From: Halieaceae bacterium
GTDB lineage: Bacteria; Pseudomonadota; Gammaproteobacteria; Pseudomonadales; Halieaceae
Assembly (NCBI GenBank): GCA_902623175.1
Contig: CACNSR010000008.1
Coordinates: 34,805-98,804 of the forward strand
Direction: 5' to 3'
DNA: 64,000 nt
Of this stretch, positions 40,865 through 49,033 are shown one piece after another (position 1 is the stretch's first letter; every line of letters starts with the position of its first letter). The notes beneath the pieces were generated by a model that was not told where the DNA came from, did not search any database, and saw only the letters and a list, made by a program, of their open reading frames with translations. A program made the position numbers and the translations under genes.

Positions 40865-43249
40865 ATGCGCCGATCAGTAGCCCACGCAGTTGCAGTTGTT
40901 TATATGTTACCCATAGCGGCCTTTGGCGAGGACGACACGTTGACCGAGGAAGTTGTGGTCACAGCGTCGTTTACAGGCGCGACGGACTCATTAGTGAAGC
41001 CCATTCACGTTGTCAGTGGTGAGGACATAGCAAATTATGGCGTTCAGTCACTCGGTGAACACATTGACTCATTGGTGGGTGTGGCAACCGCAGATTTTGG
41101 CGCCGTGGCGGGTCAGCCGATCATCCGTGGTTTAAGTGGCACCCGAGTCAAGGTACTGAATAACGGCACAGTAATCAGGGACGTATCCGCATTAGGCCCG
41201 GACCATGCCATTGACGTGTCGCTGTCTGACCTACAACAAATAGAGATTGTGCGTGGCCCATCTGCTCTCATGTATTCGAACGGCTCAGTTGGCGGCATCG
41301 TCAATGTCGTTGATAACACGATTCCTATATCTGATCTCGAAAGTTTCAGCGGATTCCTAGGAGGTGAGGCTCAATCAGTGAATGACGGCGAAGCCATGGA
41401 TTTTGCGGCACGAGGCCACGTAGGTGGACTCAACATCACCTACAGCTTTCAAGACCAGGATCTGGAAAATTTTGAAATTCCAGACAATGCAATACTTCAT
41501 CTGGAAGAAGAACACCACGACGAAGAACACGACGAAGGCGAGCATGATGAAGATCATCATGAGGAGCACGATAAATCGGGCGAGTTAGCCAACTCCGACG
41601 TCGAATCTACTGCCCATCGCCTGGGTTTATCTACAACAGGCGACTGGGGTTATGTCGGTGTCTCTTATACTGATCTCAGCTCCACTTACGGTATTCCCTT
41701 TCATGTTGAACCGCCTGGTGGACACGGCGGTCATGGCGACGATCACGATGACGGACATCACGAAGAAGAGCATGAAGGCGAAGACCATCACGAGGAACAC
41801 GGCGAAGACCACCACGATGGGCATGGCGAAGAACGCGTTTACGCTGAAACTGAATCTGAAACTTTGACGTTCAGAGGATCCCTCAACACCTCTTTCGGCT
41901 GGCTCAATTCTGTTGACTTCGTGCTCAAAGATACTGATTACGAGCTCTCTGAGGGCCATATGGAGGTTGGCCACGACGACGAGCACGAGGGAGAAGAGCA
42001 CGAGGAAGAAGAGCATGATGAGCATGGCCCCACTGTGTTCAGCAATGAGTCGACAGAGATTCAGGTGGCGCTGGACTTGAGTGCTGGGGAAAGAGTGCGA
42101 CGGCTGGTCTTCAATTACGCCAAGGAAGAGACGTCGATCCTCGGAGAAGAGGCTTTCATGGCGCCAGTTGATTCGACTGAGACCACGCTCGGCTTCTTTA
42201 GCTCGGATGATTTGGGATTTGCAAATCTTGATCTAGGCGTGCGATTCGATCGCATAGAGCGGGATGGATTTTTATCTGAAATGCACCATGACGAAGATCA
42301 TGATGAGCATGAAGGCGAGCATGACGAGGACCACGATGAGGAGCATGAAGGGGATCACGATGAGGGGCATCATGATGATCACCATGAAAGTAAAATGACC
42401 TTTGAGCCGCAGTCCTATAAAGAGGACGCCTTTAGCATCGCTGCAATGTTGACTCGCGAACTGAACGAGTACTCTAGCGTGTCGCTGGGCCTTTCCAGTG
42501 TTAGCAAGGTACCGTCATCGATTGAGCTGTTCATGAACGGCGAGCACCTTGCGACCAACCGCTACGAAGTGGGCGACATCACACTGGATACTGAGCGCGC
42601 AGACAGCATTGATCTGAACTTCAGCTTCGAGCGCGACGGCTGGTATGGGACGGCCTCCGTGTACCACAACCGGATTGACAACTACATCTATCTCCGTGAT
42701 GAGCTAGAGGAGGAGCATGAGTCACACATGGATGAAGAGCATCACGATGAAGATCACCATGATGAAGAGCATGCAGACCATGGTGGTTTGATGCTGGCTG
42801 AGTACAGGCAGCGCGACGCTGAATTCACCGGTTACGAAATCGAGATTGGCAAGGTGATCGAACTCCCACGTGGGGTTTTGCAATTGAGCCTGGCGCGAGA
42901 TGAGGTCAATGCTGAGTTCACAGATGGCGAGGACGTCCCGAGAATTGTTCCAGCGAGGAATATCTTCTCGGCCCAGTACACATTGGATAATTTTTCGGCA
43001 AGATTGCTGGTCAAGGATGTTGAAAAGCAGAACAGCGTGGCTCCCGGAGAGTCGGTGACTGATGGCTTCACCTGTATAGATGCCTTTGCCTCTTGGTCCT
43101 ACGGCCTCAATGACTCCTCGCGGCTAACGTTGAGTGCTTTCGCTCGCAACTTGACAGATGAGGTATCCCGAAACCACGCGTCTTTCGTCAAGAACGAGGT
43201 GCCGCTCCCTGGCCGGAACATCGGCGTTAGAGTGCAACTTAACTTCTGA
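40865..43249 (+). CDS. His-rich TonB-dependent receptor, zinc (ZnuD-like)
   Basis: 794 residues, good ribosome site (TAGGAG). Signal peptide to about residue 21, TonB-box-like LTEEVVVTASF, plug with IIRGLSGTRVKVLNNG and VRGPSALMYSNGSVGG, barrel ending NIGVRVQLNF. Five barrel insertions are runs of His, Asp and Glu: residues about 213-236, 285-322, 369-388, 474-512 and 616-640. These resemble, in exaggerated form, the zinc-binding loop of ZnuD-type receptors and should capture zinc at the surface. Divergent from a CobW GTPase gene with a Zur-like operator between them. TonB-driven zinc entry is the likely role. Confidence 0.92.
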   Translation: MRRSVAHAVAVVYMLPIAAFGEDDTLTEEVVVTASFTGATDSLVKPIHVVSGEDIANYGVQSLGEHIDSLVGVATADFGAVAGQPIIRGLSGTRVKVLNNGTVIRDVSALGPDHAIDVSLSDLQQIEIVRGPSALMYSNGSVGGIVNVVDNTIPISDLESFSGFLGGEAQSVNDGEAMDFAARGHVGGLNITYSFQDQDLENFEIPDNAILHLEEEHHDEEHDEGEHDEDHHEEHDKSGELANSDVESTAHRLGLSTTGDWGYVGVSYTDLSSTYGIPFHVEPPGGHGGHGDDHDDGHHEEEHEGEDHHEEHGEDHHDGHGEERVYAETESETLTFRGSLNTSFGWLNSVDFVLKDTDYELSEGHMEVGHDDEHEGEEHEEEEHDEHGPTVFSNESTEIQVALDLSAGERVRRLVFNYAKEETSILGEEAFMAPVDSTETTLGFFSSDDLGFANLDLGVRFDRIERDGFLSEMHHDEDHDEHEGEHDEDHDEEHEGDHDEGHHDDHHESKMTFEPQSYKEDAFSIAAMLTRELNEYSSVSLGLSSVSKVPSSIELFMNGEHLATNRYEVGDITLDTERADSIDLNFSFERDGWYGTASVYHNRIDNYIYLRDELEEEHESHMDEEHHDEDHHDEEHADHGGLMLAEYRQRDAEFTGYEIEIGKVIELPRGVLQLSLARDEVNAEFTDGEDVPRIVPARNIFSAQYTLDNFSARLLVKDVEKQNSVAPGESVTDGFTCIDAFASWSYGLNDSSRLTLSAFARNLTDEVSRNHASFVKNEVPLPGRNIGVRVQLNF

Positions 43250-43422
43250 AGCTATTGCAACGGTGAGTGTGGCGCGTGTTTTGCGTCCGCTCACCGCTTG
43301 TATCTGCTGACAGAAGGCGAAGGTAACGCTGCGGATCCGCGTAAATCGCAGAGGCCATTCCGCAAGGCTGGTCCACCCCTCCACATAACCCTTCGCCTGA
43401 CTTTCCTAGAGGACAACGCAAT

Positions 43423-43662
43423 ATGATGACTTCCCCTTTCCCTCAAAACTTTCACGAGTGGAAATACTGCATCACGGTTGAATGCGGAATCACATTGAGC
43501 GCGTCATTCATCTCTCAACGCCTGTTGGTTTGGAGAGACGAGAGCCATGAGGAAACGCGACGCTTTCGTCAGCGTTTCGGTGACAACTATTGGAATAGCG
43601 TCATCGGCTGGTTCACGCAGGCTGAGGAAGAGTTTGCCAAGAAGACATCAAATCCAACCTGA
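43423..43662 (+). CDS. Small soluble protein of unknown function
   Basis: 79 residues beginning at ATG 43423 (GAGGAC upstream; the next codon is also ATG). It is aromatic-rich with an acidic/basic helical second half (DESHEETRRFRQRFGDNYW, FTQAEEEFAKK). No signal peptide or membrane segment. The family is not recognised. It follows the zinc receptor after 173 bp and converges on the serine hydrolase gene (25-bp gap). Confidence 0.6.
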   Translation: MMTSPFPQNFHEWKYCITVECGITLSASFISQRLLVWRDESHEETRRFRQRFGDNYWNSVIGWFTQAEEEFAKKTSNPT

Positions 43663-43687
43663 GTCGGCAATGCGAGACACTGAAAGA

Positions 43688-45076
43688 TTAACTGTCTCTC
43701 TGGAGCGCGTCAGCAACCGCCAAATAAAAGCGCAAAATGCCGAACTCCGATCGTGGCCCAAGCATTGCCATTGGTAGCGAGGCTAACCAATTGGACTCTG
43801 ATAGCAGCAGAGGGTTAAGGCGCATCTTTCGCTCATCAGAAAAATTAAGAATGGGCTCATAGAGGCTAGTGCGTACCAGGACAATATCGTTCTTTTGATC
43901 GATCAGAATGTACTGGCCATCAAAGCCTATCGTCATCACCAAGACATTCTCGCAATCAGGGGATGCCGAAAAAGGCTCGCTGTCGCAGTAGGCCCAGAAC
44001 TGGTTTCGGTAGGTCTCGTCCTGACCCAATATCGTCGATACATATGAGGCGTAGCTTTTCCCCTCAGAGGTTTCAATGCCGCCCAATAACAGCATGTAAC
44101 CAAACTTGGCGAAATCTCGTGCCGTGGAATCAAGGCAGCAGTAAGTCAGATAATTCCCGTTCGCCTGACCCGTCTCAACATCGTCGCGCCACCAGTCTGC
44201 TTCTATATTCAGGGGCTCAAACAAGTTCTGTTGTGCAAACAGTCCCGGATCCTGACCCGTTGCGCGAAAAATGATCTCACCCAGCACCTGAGTGTCACAG
44301 TTGGAGTAATAGAACTGTCCTGCCTCATACGCGCCGTCTCCCTGTGGCGACACCCAGGGATAAACCGTGCCGGGCACGGCAAACTCGCGGTCAATGCATC
44401 CAGATATCTGATCCGTTGCATATAAAATATCGCCACCAGAACTCGCGCTCGGATAGTCGCCGCATTCGCCCACCACCGCTGTCTCAAAATTCGAGCACTT
44501 TGGCACGAGACCAGAGCGCATATCCAGTAGCTGCTGAATCGTAATACTTGCCCGATCATCTGCTTCCCACTCATCGATGAAGTCGGATGCCGATTGCGAA
44601 GCAGATTGGATAAGGCCTTGTTCGATCGCCATACCGATCAAGACACTGGTGAATGACTTGGCAGTAGACCAGGATGTTACTGTGCTGGCCGCATCTCGAT
44701 CGCCGTAAAGATCCTGCCAATAGCTGGCGTTCTGCCCCTCAGGCAAGCTCGAGATCGACGCAAGGCCCGCAGCTTCCGCATCGGTGATGCCGCGATAACG
44801 TTCTCTAACAAGCTTGCCATCTTTTATCAGTAGCACCGCTTGGGTGTAAAACCCATCGGTTACGGCGTACTCAAAGGCACTGTCGAGGGCATCCTCATCA
44901 AACCCGGCTTCCGAAGCACTCTTGGTCTCCCAGGTATCAGGGTGCGGCGACTCAAAAGCTGGTGGCGACGGAGGGATCGCGATCACACTGGTTTCCGTCG
45001 AGCCACCGCCCCCGCCACCGCAAGCAGATAAGAGCGCAATTATCAGTAGGCTGGATAGACTTGGGGTAGGTCGCAT
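43688..45076 (-). CDS. Lipoprotein serine hydrolase (class C beta-lactamase fold)
   Basis: About 462 residues from ATG 45076, chosen because GGAGG lies 11 bases upstream and a lipoprotein signal (LLIIALLSAC, then a Gly run) follows directly; the longer frame up to 45172 runs into a repeat. Catalytic motifs of the penicillin-binding/class C family: Ser-x-x-Lys in WSTAKSFTSVLIG and Tyr-Ser-Asn in YYSNCDTQVLGEI. Family members act as esterases, amidases or transpeptidase-like enzymes; the lack of a clear KTG box argues against a true beta-lactamase. It would sit on the outer or inner membrane facing the periplasm. Confidence 0.88.
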   Translation of the reverse strand: MRPTPSLSSLLIIALLSACGGGGGGSTETSVIAIPPSPPAFESPHPDTWETKSASEAGFDEDALDSAFEYAVTDGFYTQAVLLIKDGKLVRERYRGITDAEAAGLASISSLPEGQNASYWQDLYGDRDAASTVTSWSTAKSFTSVLIGMAIEQGLIQSASQSASDFIDEWEADDRASITIQQLLDMRSGLVPKCSNFETAVVGECGDYPSASSGGDILYATDQISGCIDREFAVPGTVYPWVSPQGDGAYEAGQFYYSNCDTQVLGEIIFRATGQDPGLFAQQNLFEPLNIEADWWRDDVETGQANGNYLTYCCLDSTARDFAKFGYMLLLGGIETSEGKSYASYVSTILGQDETYRNQFWAYCDSEPFSASPDCENVLVMTIGFDGQYILIDQKNDIVLVRTSLYEPILNFSDERKMRLNPLLLSESNWLASLPMAMLGPRSEFGILRFYLAVADALQRDS

Positions 45077-45134
45077 ATGCCGGGTAAGGTCCTCCAGCAC
45101 CCTCGGAAGCATTAAATTAAGGTTCATTTCCTTC

Positions 45135-45189
45135 TGAATCGTGCTTTTCGACGTGTTTCGGAACGTGAGCATTACCGCGACAAGGTAAT
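45135..45189 (+). repeat. Hairpin-ended interspersed repeat, copy 3
   Basis: GAATCGTGCTTTTCGACGTG then TTTCGGAACGTGAGCATTAC aligns without gaps to 2792 and 20050. Its end forms ATTACC (45171-45176) with GGTAAT (45184-45189), loop GCGACAA: compared with copy 1 the pair C-G has become T-A on both sides. It overlaps the 5' extension of the serine hydrolase frame. Confidence 0.55.
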
Positions 45190-45245
45190 AATTTCTGATT
45201 TGGCAAACCTAGAGCTAATTACTAGATATCAGGTGCCTGCACCTA

Positions 45246-45575
45246 CTAACAAGCTTTTATCAAGTTCTTACGTTCTGCAGATTCCTTCAGCACGACTTCC
45301 TTGGCAGTCTCGACTCTGCATTTGAAGAAAGGCCTGCCCTCCAAGATGAGGCAATATGCTAATGCTTTGTGTATCGATGCTTGGGCGCCGAGAACATCTT
45401 CAAAATAGTGCTGGAACTGAATCCTAAATGCGTCTGGTATTTCGCACTTGCCCTCAGTACCGGGCAGTTGAAGATACAACATCTCCCTCGATCCCTCGAC
45501 TTTGACGCATGGACTCTCACTGTCAATGCCCTTAATCAGAATGTGACCGTCTCTTTTCACTTTTCTCTTCCGCAA
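45246..45575 (-). CDS. Small protein of unknown function
   Basis: About 104-109 residues (TTG 45575, or GTG 45560 with GGAAG upstream). Basic N-terminus (RKRKVKRDGHILIKG), a central IPDAFRIQFQHYFEDVLGAQ and a C-terminal EGRPFFKCRVETAKEVVLKE. No signal peptide or membrane segment. The family is not recognised; the residue mix is protein-like, but the start is poor. Alone between two repeats/gaps. Confidence 0.4.
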   Translation of the reverse strand: MRKRKVKRDGHILIKGIDSESPCVKVEGSREMLYLQLPGTEGKCEIPDAFRIQFQHYFEDVLGAQASIHKALAYCLILEGRPFFKCRVETAKEVVLKESAERKNLIKAC

Positions 45576-45980
45576 AAGTGGTGATCTTTAAACTGCGGCG
45601 CAATGTGGCAGCCTTCCAAGAATAGATATCGACGGAAGTGCAAGTGTATTTAGCTGTCAATGTAAATTTTTTAAGGCGGCGGAGTGCCCCTCAAGCATGA
45701 GTGGCACAACCCCCCCGGAAGAGGTTTATTCAACAAGTTTTTCTCAAGTCGCGCGAATACATCTCTTGCTACACATTTTCCGTGTTGTAATCCTTAAGCA
45801 TCACTGCCAAAGCTTGCTTTCGATATCCGGGCTCGCAGATCAGACTTTATCTTGCCGAGTTGGGTCGCTCGCTCGCTGGCTCAATACGCGATATTTTTAG
45901 CGCGAAGTGCTACTGTCTTGTCAATCCGATAGCAAGCGTCGCTATTGTCATCACAGGACCAAACCGAGCGTGAGCATGAT
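45576..45980. other. Intergenic region without recognised content
   Basis: 405 bp. Apart from AT-rich parts around 45650-45680 I see no gene, repeat copy, terminator or RNA. Confidence 0.3.
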
Positions 45981-46358
45981 ATGAAGAGAATCATTATTGC
46001 GTTAATTGCAGCCAAATTTGCCATCTTCGGCAGCACAGGCGTTTCAGCGGGCTTCTATAGTGGCAAAGGCGTCATCGCCAATTGCAACAGTGAAGCCAAT
46101 TATGACAAGGGCTGGTGCGCGGGCTATTTGGGTAGCTGGGCCGACGGAGATATTGACATGGTGCGGCGCAAGGCCTGCATTCCCTCAGACACCAGCATTG
46201 GCACGCTAAAAAAAGTTTTGATGGACTATGCCGATGTCAACCCACAAGAGGTCGAGGCGATGGGCGGTGGCGAATTGTTGCAACGGGCATTCAGCAGAAA
46301 ATGGCCAACCGATTCGACCGACGATACGGTGTCGGAGATTTACCGAAAAACCTGCTGA
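45981..46358 (+). CDS. Secreted Rap1a/Tai-immunity-like protein
   Basis: About 125 residues from ATG 45981 (the ORF also offers 45945, but the signal peptide KRIIIALIAAKFAIFGSTGVSA begins here). The mature part fits the Rap1a/Tai domain: CNSEANYDKGWCAGYLGSW, then D-x-V-rich helix, KACIPSDTSIGTLKKVLMDY and a final LLQRAFSRKWP. In type VI secretion such proteins neutralise amidase effectors in the periplasm; many genomic members have no effector nearby and unknown roles. No effector gene is visible here. Confidence 0.75.
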   Translation: MKRIIIALIAAKFAIFGSTGVSAGFYSGKGVIANCNSEANYDKGWCAGYLGSWADGDIDMVRRKACIPSDTSIGTLKKVLMDYADVNPQEVEAMGGGELLQRAFSRKWPTDSTDDTVSEIYRKTC

Positions 46359-46432
46359 CCACCATCGGCTGAGACGCGCTCACGAAAATAGGTATTACGA
46401 GTTCTGAGGCCGTTGGGGTAAACCGGGATCGC

Positions 46433-46672
46433 TTACTGAGCGCCAACGCTGCGGAGCATACGGGTAGCGTACCGCTCGAGTCTGTCGAGCTGTCGGCGCG
46501 ACTCATCGAGCTGGCACACCAGCCTTGAAGAAGCACTCAAAAAGATCAGATTGCCCTCTCTCACCACCTCTAGTCGAGACGCCAGCCGATCGGAAGACTC
46601 CTCGTTCTGTGTTCCGCTATGCCGCTTCATGCCTGTCACCCGCATTTCCATACTGGGCAAAATATCGGACAA
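46433..46672 (-). CDS. Possible small coiled-coil protein
   Basis: 65-79 residues (starts at 46672 or ATG 46630). The second half is a helix-forming run, LVCQLDESRRQLDRLERYAT, with heptad-like spacing. No ribosome site stands out and the family is not recognised. It may be a chance frame in the 780-bp gap 46359-47138, in which I see no other feature. Confidence 0.3.
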   Translation of the reverse strand: MSDILPSMEMRVTGMKRHSGTQNEESSDRLASRLEVVREGNLIFLSASSRLVCQLDESRRQLDRLERYATRMLRSVGAQ

Positions 46673-47138
46673 TTTGCGGAGAGCTTAATGGGTCCAGAGG
46701 TGCCAAATCGCGCCATGAATTGCGTATTGCCGTAGCGTGGCCAATTAGGAGGACCCTGCAAGTAAAACAACCGCCTCAACCCTTTATCTCCAGCGAGTAG
46801 AGAATCGCGCTCGACGCCGCAATCACTGACTTGTGCTACGGCGGCCAAGCATCAGCAACACCAGGTATAAGTCGGCTGGTGACCTCGGCAAACAAACACT
46901 CGGTTATTCTCGTTACGTTGTCTGCTTTAGCGTTGCCCACCACTCAAACTGCGTGGATGTCGATTCGTTTTTAGATAAGCCAGGCGCTCTTGTGGGGCAC
47001 TTGCTGGTCCAGTCGCGAGTTCGCCCTCAAATTGGTGATATTTGGTCTTACATGACCACAATATTAGCGCCTACCCTGCTTTTGATTCCAACATATAGTG
47101 TTGAGTCAGCGCATTCATACCACATGAGGTAGAAAGAT

Positions 47139-47360
47139 ATGCTCGCAGAAACAATGGAAGTAGCAGAGTCCAGACGCTCCCTGCAGGTTATGCACGCCGA
47201 CCTCGACAGTATCGAGGAGCAACTCCAGCTAACGAATAGGCGCTTCATTCAAAGCAGGCCGAGCGCCTGGGCACGGGCACGTGCAACCACTGCAATCTAT
47301 CTCGCCAACATCAGAATCCAGAGCCGATTCAAGTTCTGGCTTCTGCCGGATCAGGATTGA
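47139..47360 (+). CDS. Small helical protein of unknown function
   Basis: 73 residues; GAGGT lies 11 bases before ATG 47139. The N-terminal half is a predicted coiled coil (ESRRSLQVMHADLDSIEEQL) and the rest is basic and aromatic (ARARATTAIYLANIRIQSRF). The family is not recognised. Followed after 110 bp by another small gene on the same strand. Confidence 0.45.
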   Translation: MLAETMEVAESRRSLQVMHADLDSIEEQLQLTNRRFIQSRPSAWARARATTAIYLANIRIQSRFKFWLLPDQD

Positions 47361-47531
47361 TACCCTGCTTACACGCCTCTGAGGGATGGGTGTCGGGCGG
47401 CGCCCAGCGGTAGTTCGCACACCTGGCATTCGGCGTTCTTAAGCCACCGCTTAGCACCAAAAAATTAAAGCATGACCCCCTTTCAGCCGATGATTCCCGT
47501 AGTACAGGCTGCAGCAGGGAGTAAGGTCGCG

Positions 47532-47897
47532 ATGGGTGAGCAGGTGGTAGATTTTGAGAAGTTTCGCGCCAAAAAAGACCAAGCGACCAACGATCAGGAG
47601 ATTCTTCGGATCAGCGCAGAGGTGGGCAGTGCTGCGGTAATGCTGGTCCGCCAATTTGCTGAGAAATATCCCGAACTACCTGACACATTCTTCGCCTTCC
47701 TCATCAATCAGCAGCTTTTATCAACCGCTTGTAGCGGCGCAGAAACGGGGCACGAAGGCTCCAAAAGGCTGCTGAATCACGCAATGAATCTGCTTGAGGT
47801 CTACGAGAACTATCTCAACCAGAAGGGGCAAAGCTTCAAGACTACCCTTAGGTCCGCCACGTCATCGGTACCGCAGCCGGGTAAGCAACTTCACTGA
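47532..47897 (+). CDS. Small soluble protein of unknown function
   Basis: About 121 residues from ATG 47532 (AGGGAGTAAGG upstream); an ATG at 47472 would add 20 residues. It opens with EQVVDFEKFRAKKDQ, the linear motif often seen at the start of small gammaproteobacterial proteins of unknown role, followed by helices with VMLVRQFAEKYPELPDTFFAF and RLLNHAMNLLEVYENYL. No membrane segment. Family not recognised. Confidence 0.55.
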   Translation: MGEQVVDFEKFRAKKDQATNDQEILRISAEVGSAAVMLVRQFAEKYPELPDTFFAFLINQQLLSTACSGAETGHEGSKRLLNHAMNLLEVYENYLNQKGQSFKTTLRSATSSVPQPGKQLH

Positions 47898-48027
47898 CGC
47901 GCCCCATAAGAGATTCTGCTTATTGAGAGCCTCAGCTTGTGAAGCCGAACTGAAAGCAAACCAGGTTTCAGTAGCTTTTTAATACGGTCTTTGCAGTGAG
48001 CGGCGCAGCCGGCTATCTGATGTCTTC

Positions 48028-48207
48028 CTACTCCACCAATTCATCAGAATCAGTGCCTGGCTTTTTCTTTTTGAAGCCTTTGAACACGCTGGCGAAGACA
48101 TACACGATGGTTGCCAAGAATGCTGCGAATACGCCATTGAACCAACCCGTTGCCATGCACCCCAGGTAGGTGCCCACACCCAATAACACGGCTAAAAAAG
48201 ATCTCAT
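48028..48207 (-). CDS. 59-residue small membrane protein
   Basis: Read directly from the minus strand: ATG 48207 preceded by GAGGTCAGG, stop TAG 48028. It begins MRSFLAVLLGVGTYLGCMAT, a hydrophobic segment with a possible lipoprotein-like Cys17, continues with a second hydrophobic run (FAAFLATIVYVFASVF) and ends in a Lys-rich turn and acidic tail (GFKKKKPGTDSDELVE). Lys after the second segment suggests a hairpin in the inner membrane with both tails in the cytoplasm. Family unknown. Confidence 0.6.
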   Translation of the reverse strand: MRSFLAVLLGVGTYLGCMATGWFNGVFAAFLATIVYVFASVFKGFKKKKPGTDSDELVE

Positions 48208-48487
48208 GGCCTGACCTCGCTACTTTAACCGCCCACTATAGAGAGAGAAAACTCGGTTATCCATGGCGACTGCGCAGCCTTGTTGGCCACGACCCTCTCA
48301 ATGAATCCGCCGGCTTCCGACTGAGAGGCTACCCTGCTTATGCTTCGCCGAACCAGAGGGACTTTTTCTCGGAGTCAATTTTTAGCGCGATTTTATCTGC
48401 AAGGCGGGTTAAGCTCTTGGAAAAAAGTGAGGCGGAAAATTTTAACCGCCGGTCACTTCGTGCAGAGAAAATAATGAGGGCTTAACA
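48208..48487. other. Intergenic region
   Basis: 280 bp between divergent genes at 48207 and 48488. A frame crossing it (48150-48485) has no ribosome site and reads like non-coding sequence. No operator or RNA recognised. Confidence 0.25.
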
Positions 48488-48982
48488 ATGTCTGACAGCA
48501 CCGACGCACCCCAGTCTCAAAACGGAATCTTCGCGGCATTCCACGAGCTAACACTTAAGGGTTTGGAGCAGTCCCTACTCGATGCTCAAGCCCGGTATGA
48601 ACGGGGCGAAGCACGGGCCGACCCCGCTCCTAGTCTCAACTGGGCGGTGACGAATCAGGCCATGGCTGATGAGAATGGTGCTGCGCCCTCGCTCGATAAG
48701 TTGCTTCAGGAAGAAGTGATTCTGTGGCTGAGCGTGGGCGATGAGAAACTCGAGATCGTTCCCGGTAGCGATCACGCCACCATTCAAGCTTCAGCGCTGA
48801 TTAATGCTCTTAAAGAAATGCAAACGATGGTTCAAGGCCTTGCTGAGGATCGGTCTTCAGAGCTGGCTACGCAGTTCCATGACATCGCGATCGCTCAGGC
48901 GAAACCTTCCTCCCCACCCGAGGATGAGGGCAAATCAGCTTGGGAGTATGACGCCACTGTCGATCGCTACATCGCTGTATAG
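48488..48982 (+). CDS. Soluble acidic protein of unknown function
   Basis: 164 residues; GAGGG lies 8 bases before the ATG. N-terminal helices (GIFAAFHELTLKGLEQSLLD), a middle LNWAVTNQAMADENG, and QEEVILWLSVGDEKLEIVPG, then a helix (LINALKEMQTMVQGLAE) and an acidic proline-rich tail. No signal peptide. The family is not recognised. It is followed after 51 bp by the MotA-like membrane protein on the same strand and may work with it. Confidence 0.6.
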   Translation: MSDSTDAPQSQNGIFAAFHELTLKGLEQSLLDAQARYERGEARADPAPSLNWAVTNQAMADENGAAPSLDKLLQEEVILWLSVGDEKLEIVPGSDHATIQASALINALKEMQTMVQGLAEDRSSELATQFHDIAIAQAKPSSPPEDEGKSAWEYDATVDRYIAV

Positions 48983-49033
48983 CTGTATAGCTGTGGGCAG
49001 ACGGCCGCCCGCTCCAGTTAGAGGACGTTTGTG

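Noticed and set aside
41375..42025. Minus-strand frames inside the zinc TonB receptor with hydrophobic runs
   Set aside because: They are the reverse reading of His/Asp/Glu-rich repeats, which always yields Met/Val/Phe-rich nonsense.
43261..43294. Hairpin GGTGAG...CTCACC after the zinc receptor
   Set aside because: Long loop, weak stem and no T-run; not a convincing terminator.
47979..48179. 66-residue minus-strand frame
   Set aside because: Composition is not protein-like, and a shorter overlapping frame (48028-48207) has a ribosome site and membrane-protein pattern.
48150..48485. 111-residue plus-strand frame
   Set aside because: No ribosome site, it runs over the promoter region and antisense of the small membrane protein, and residue use looks random.
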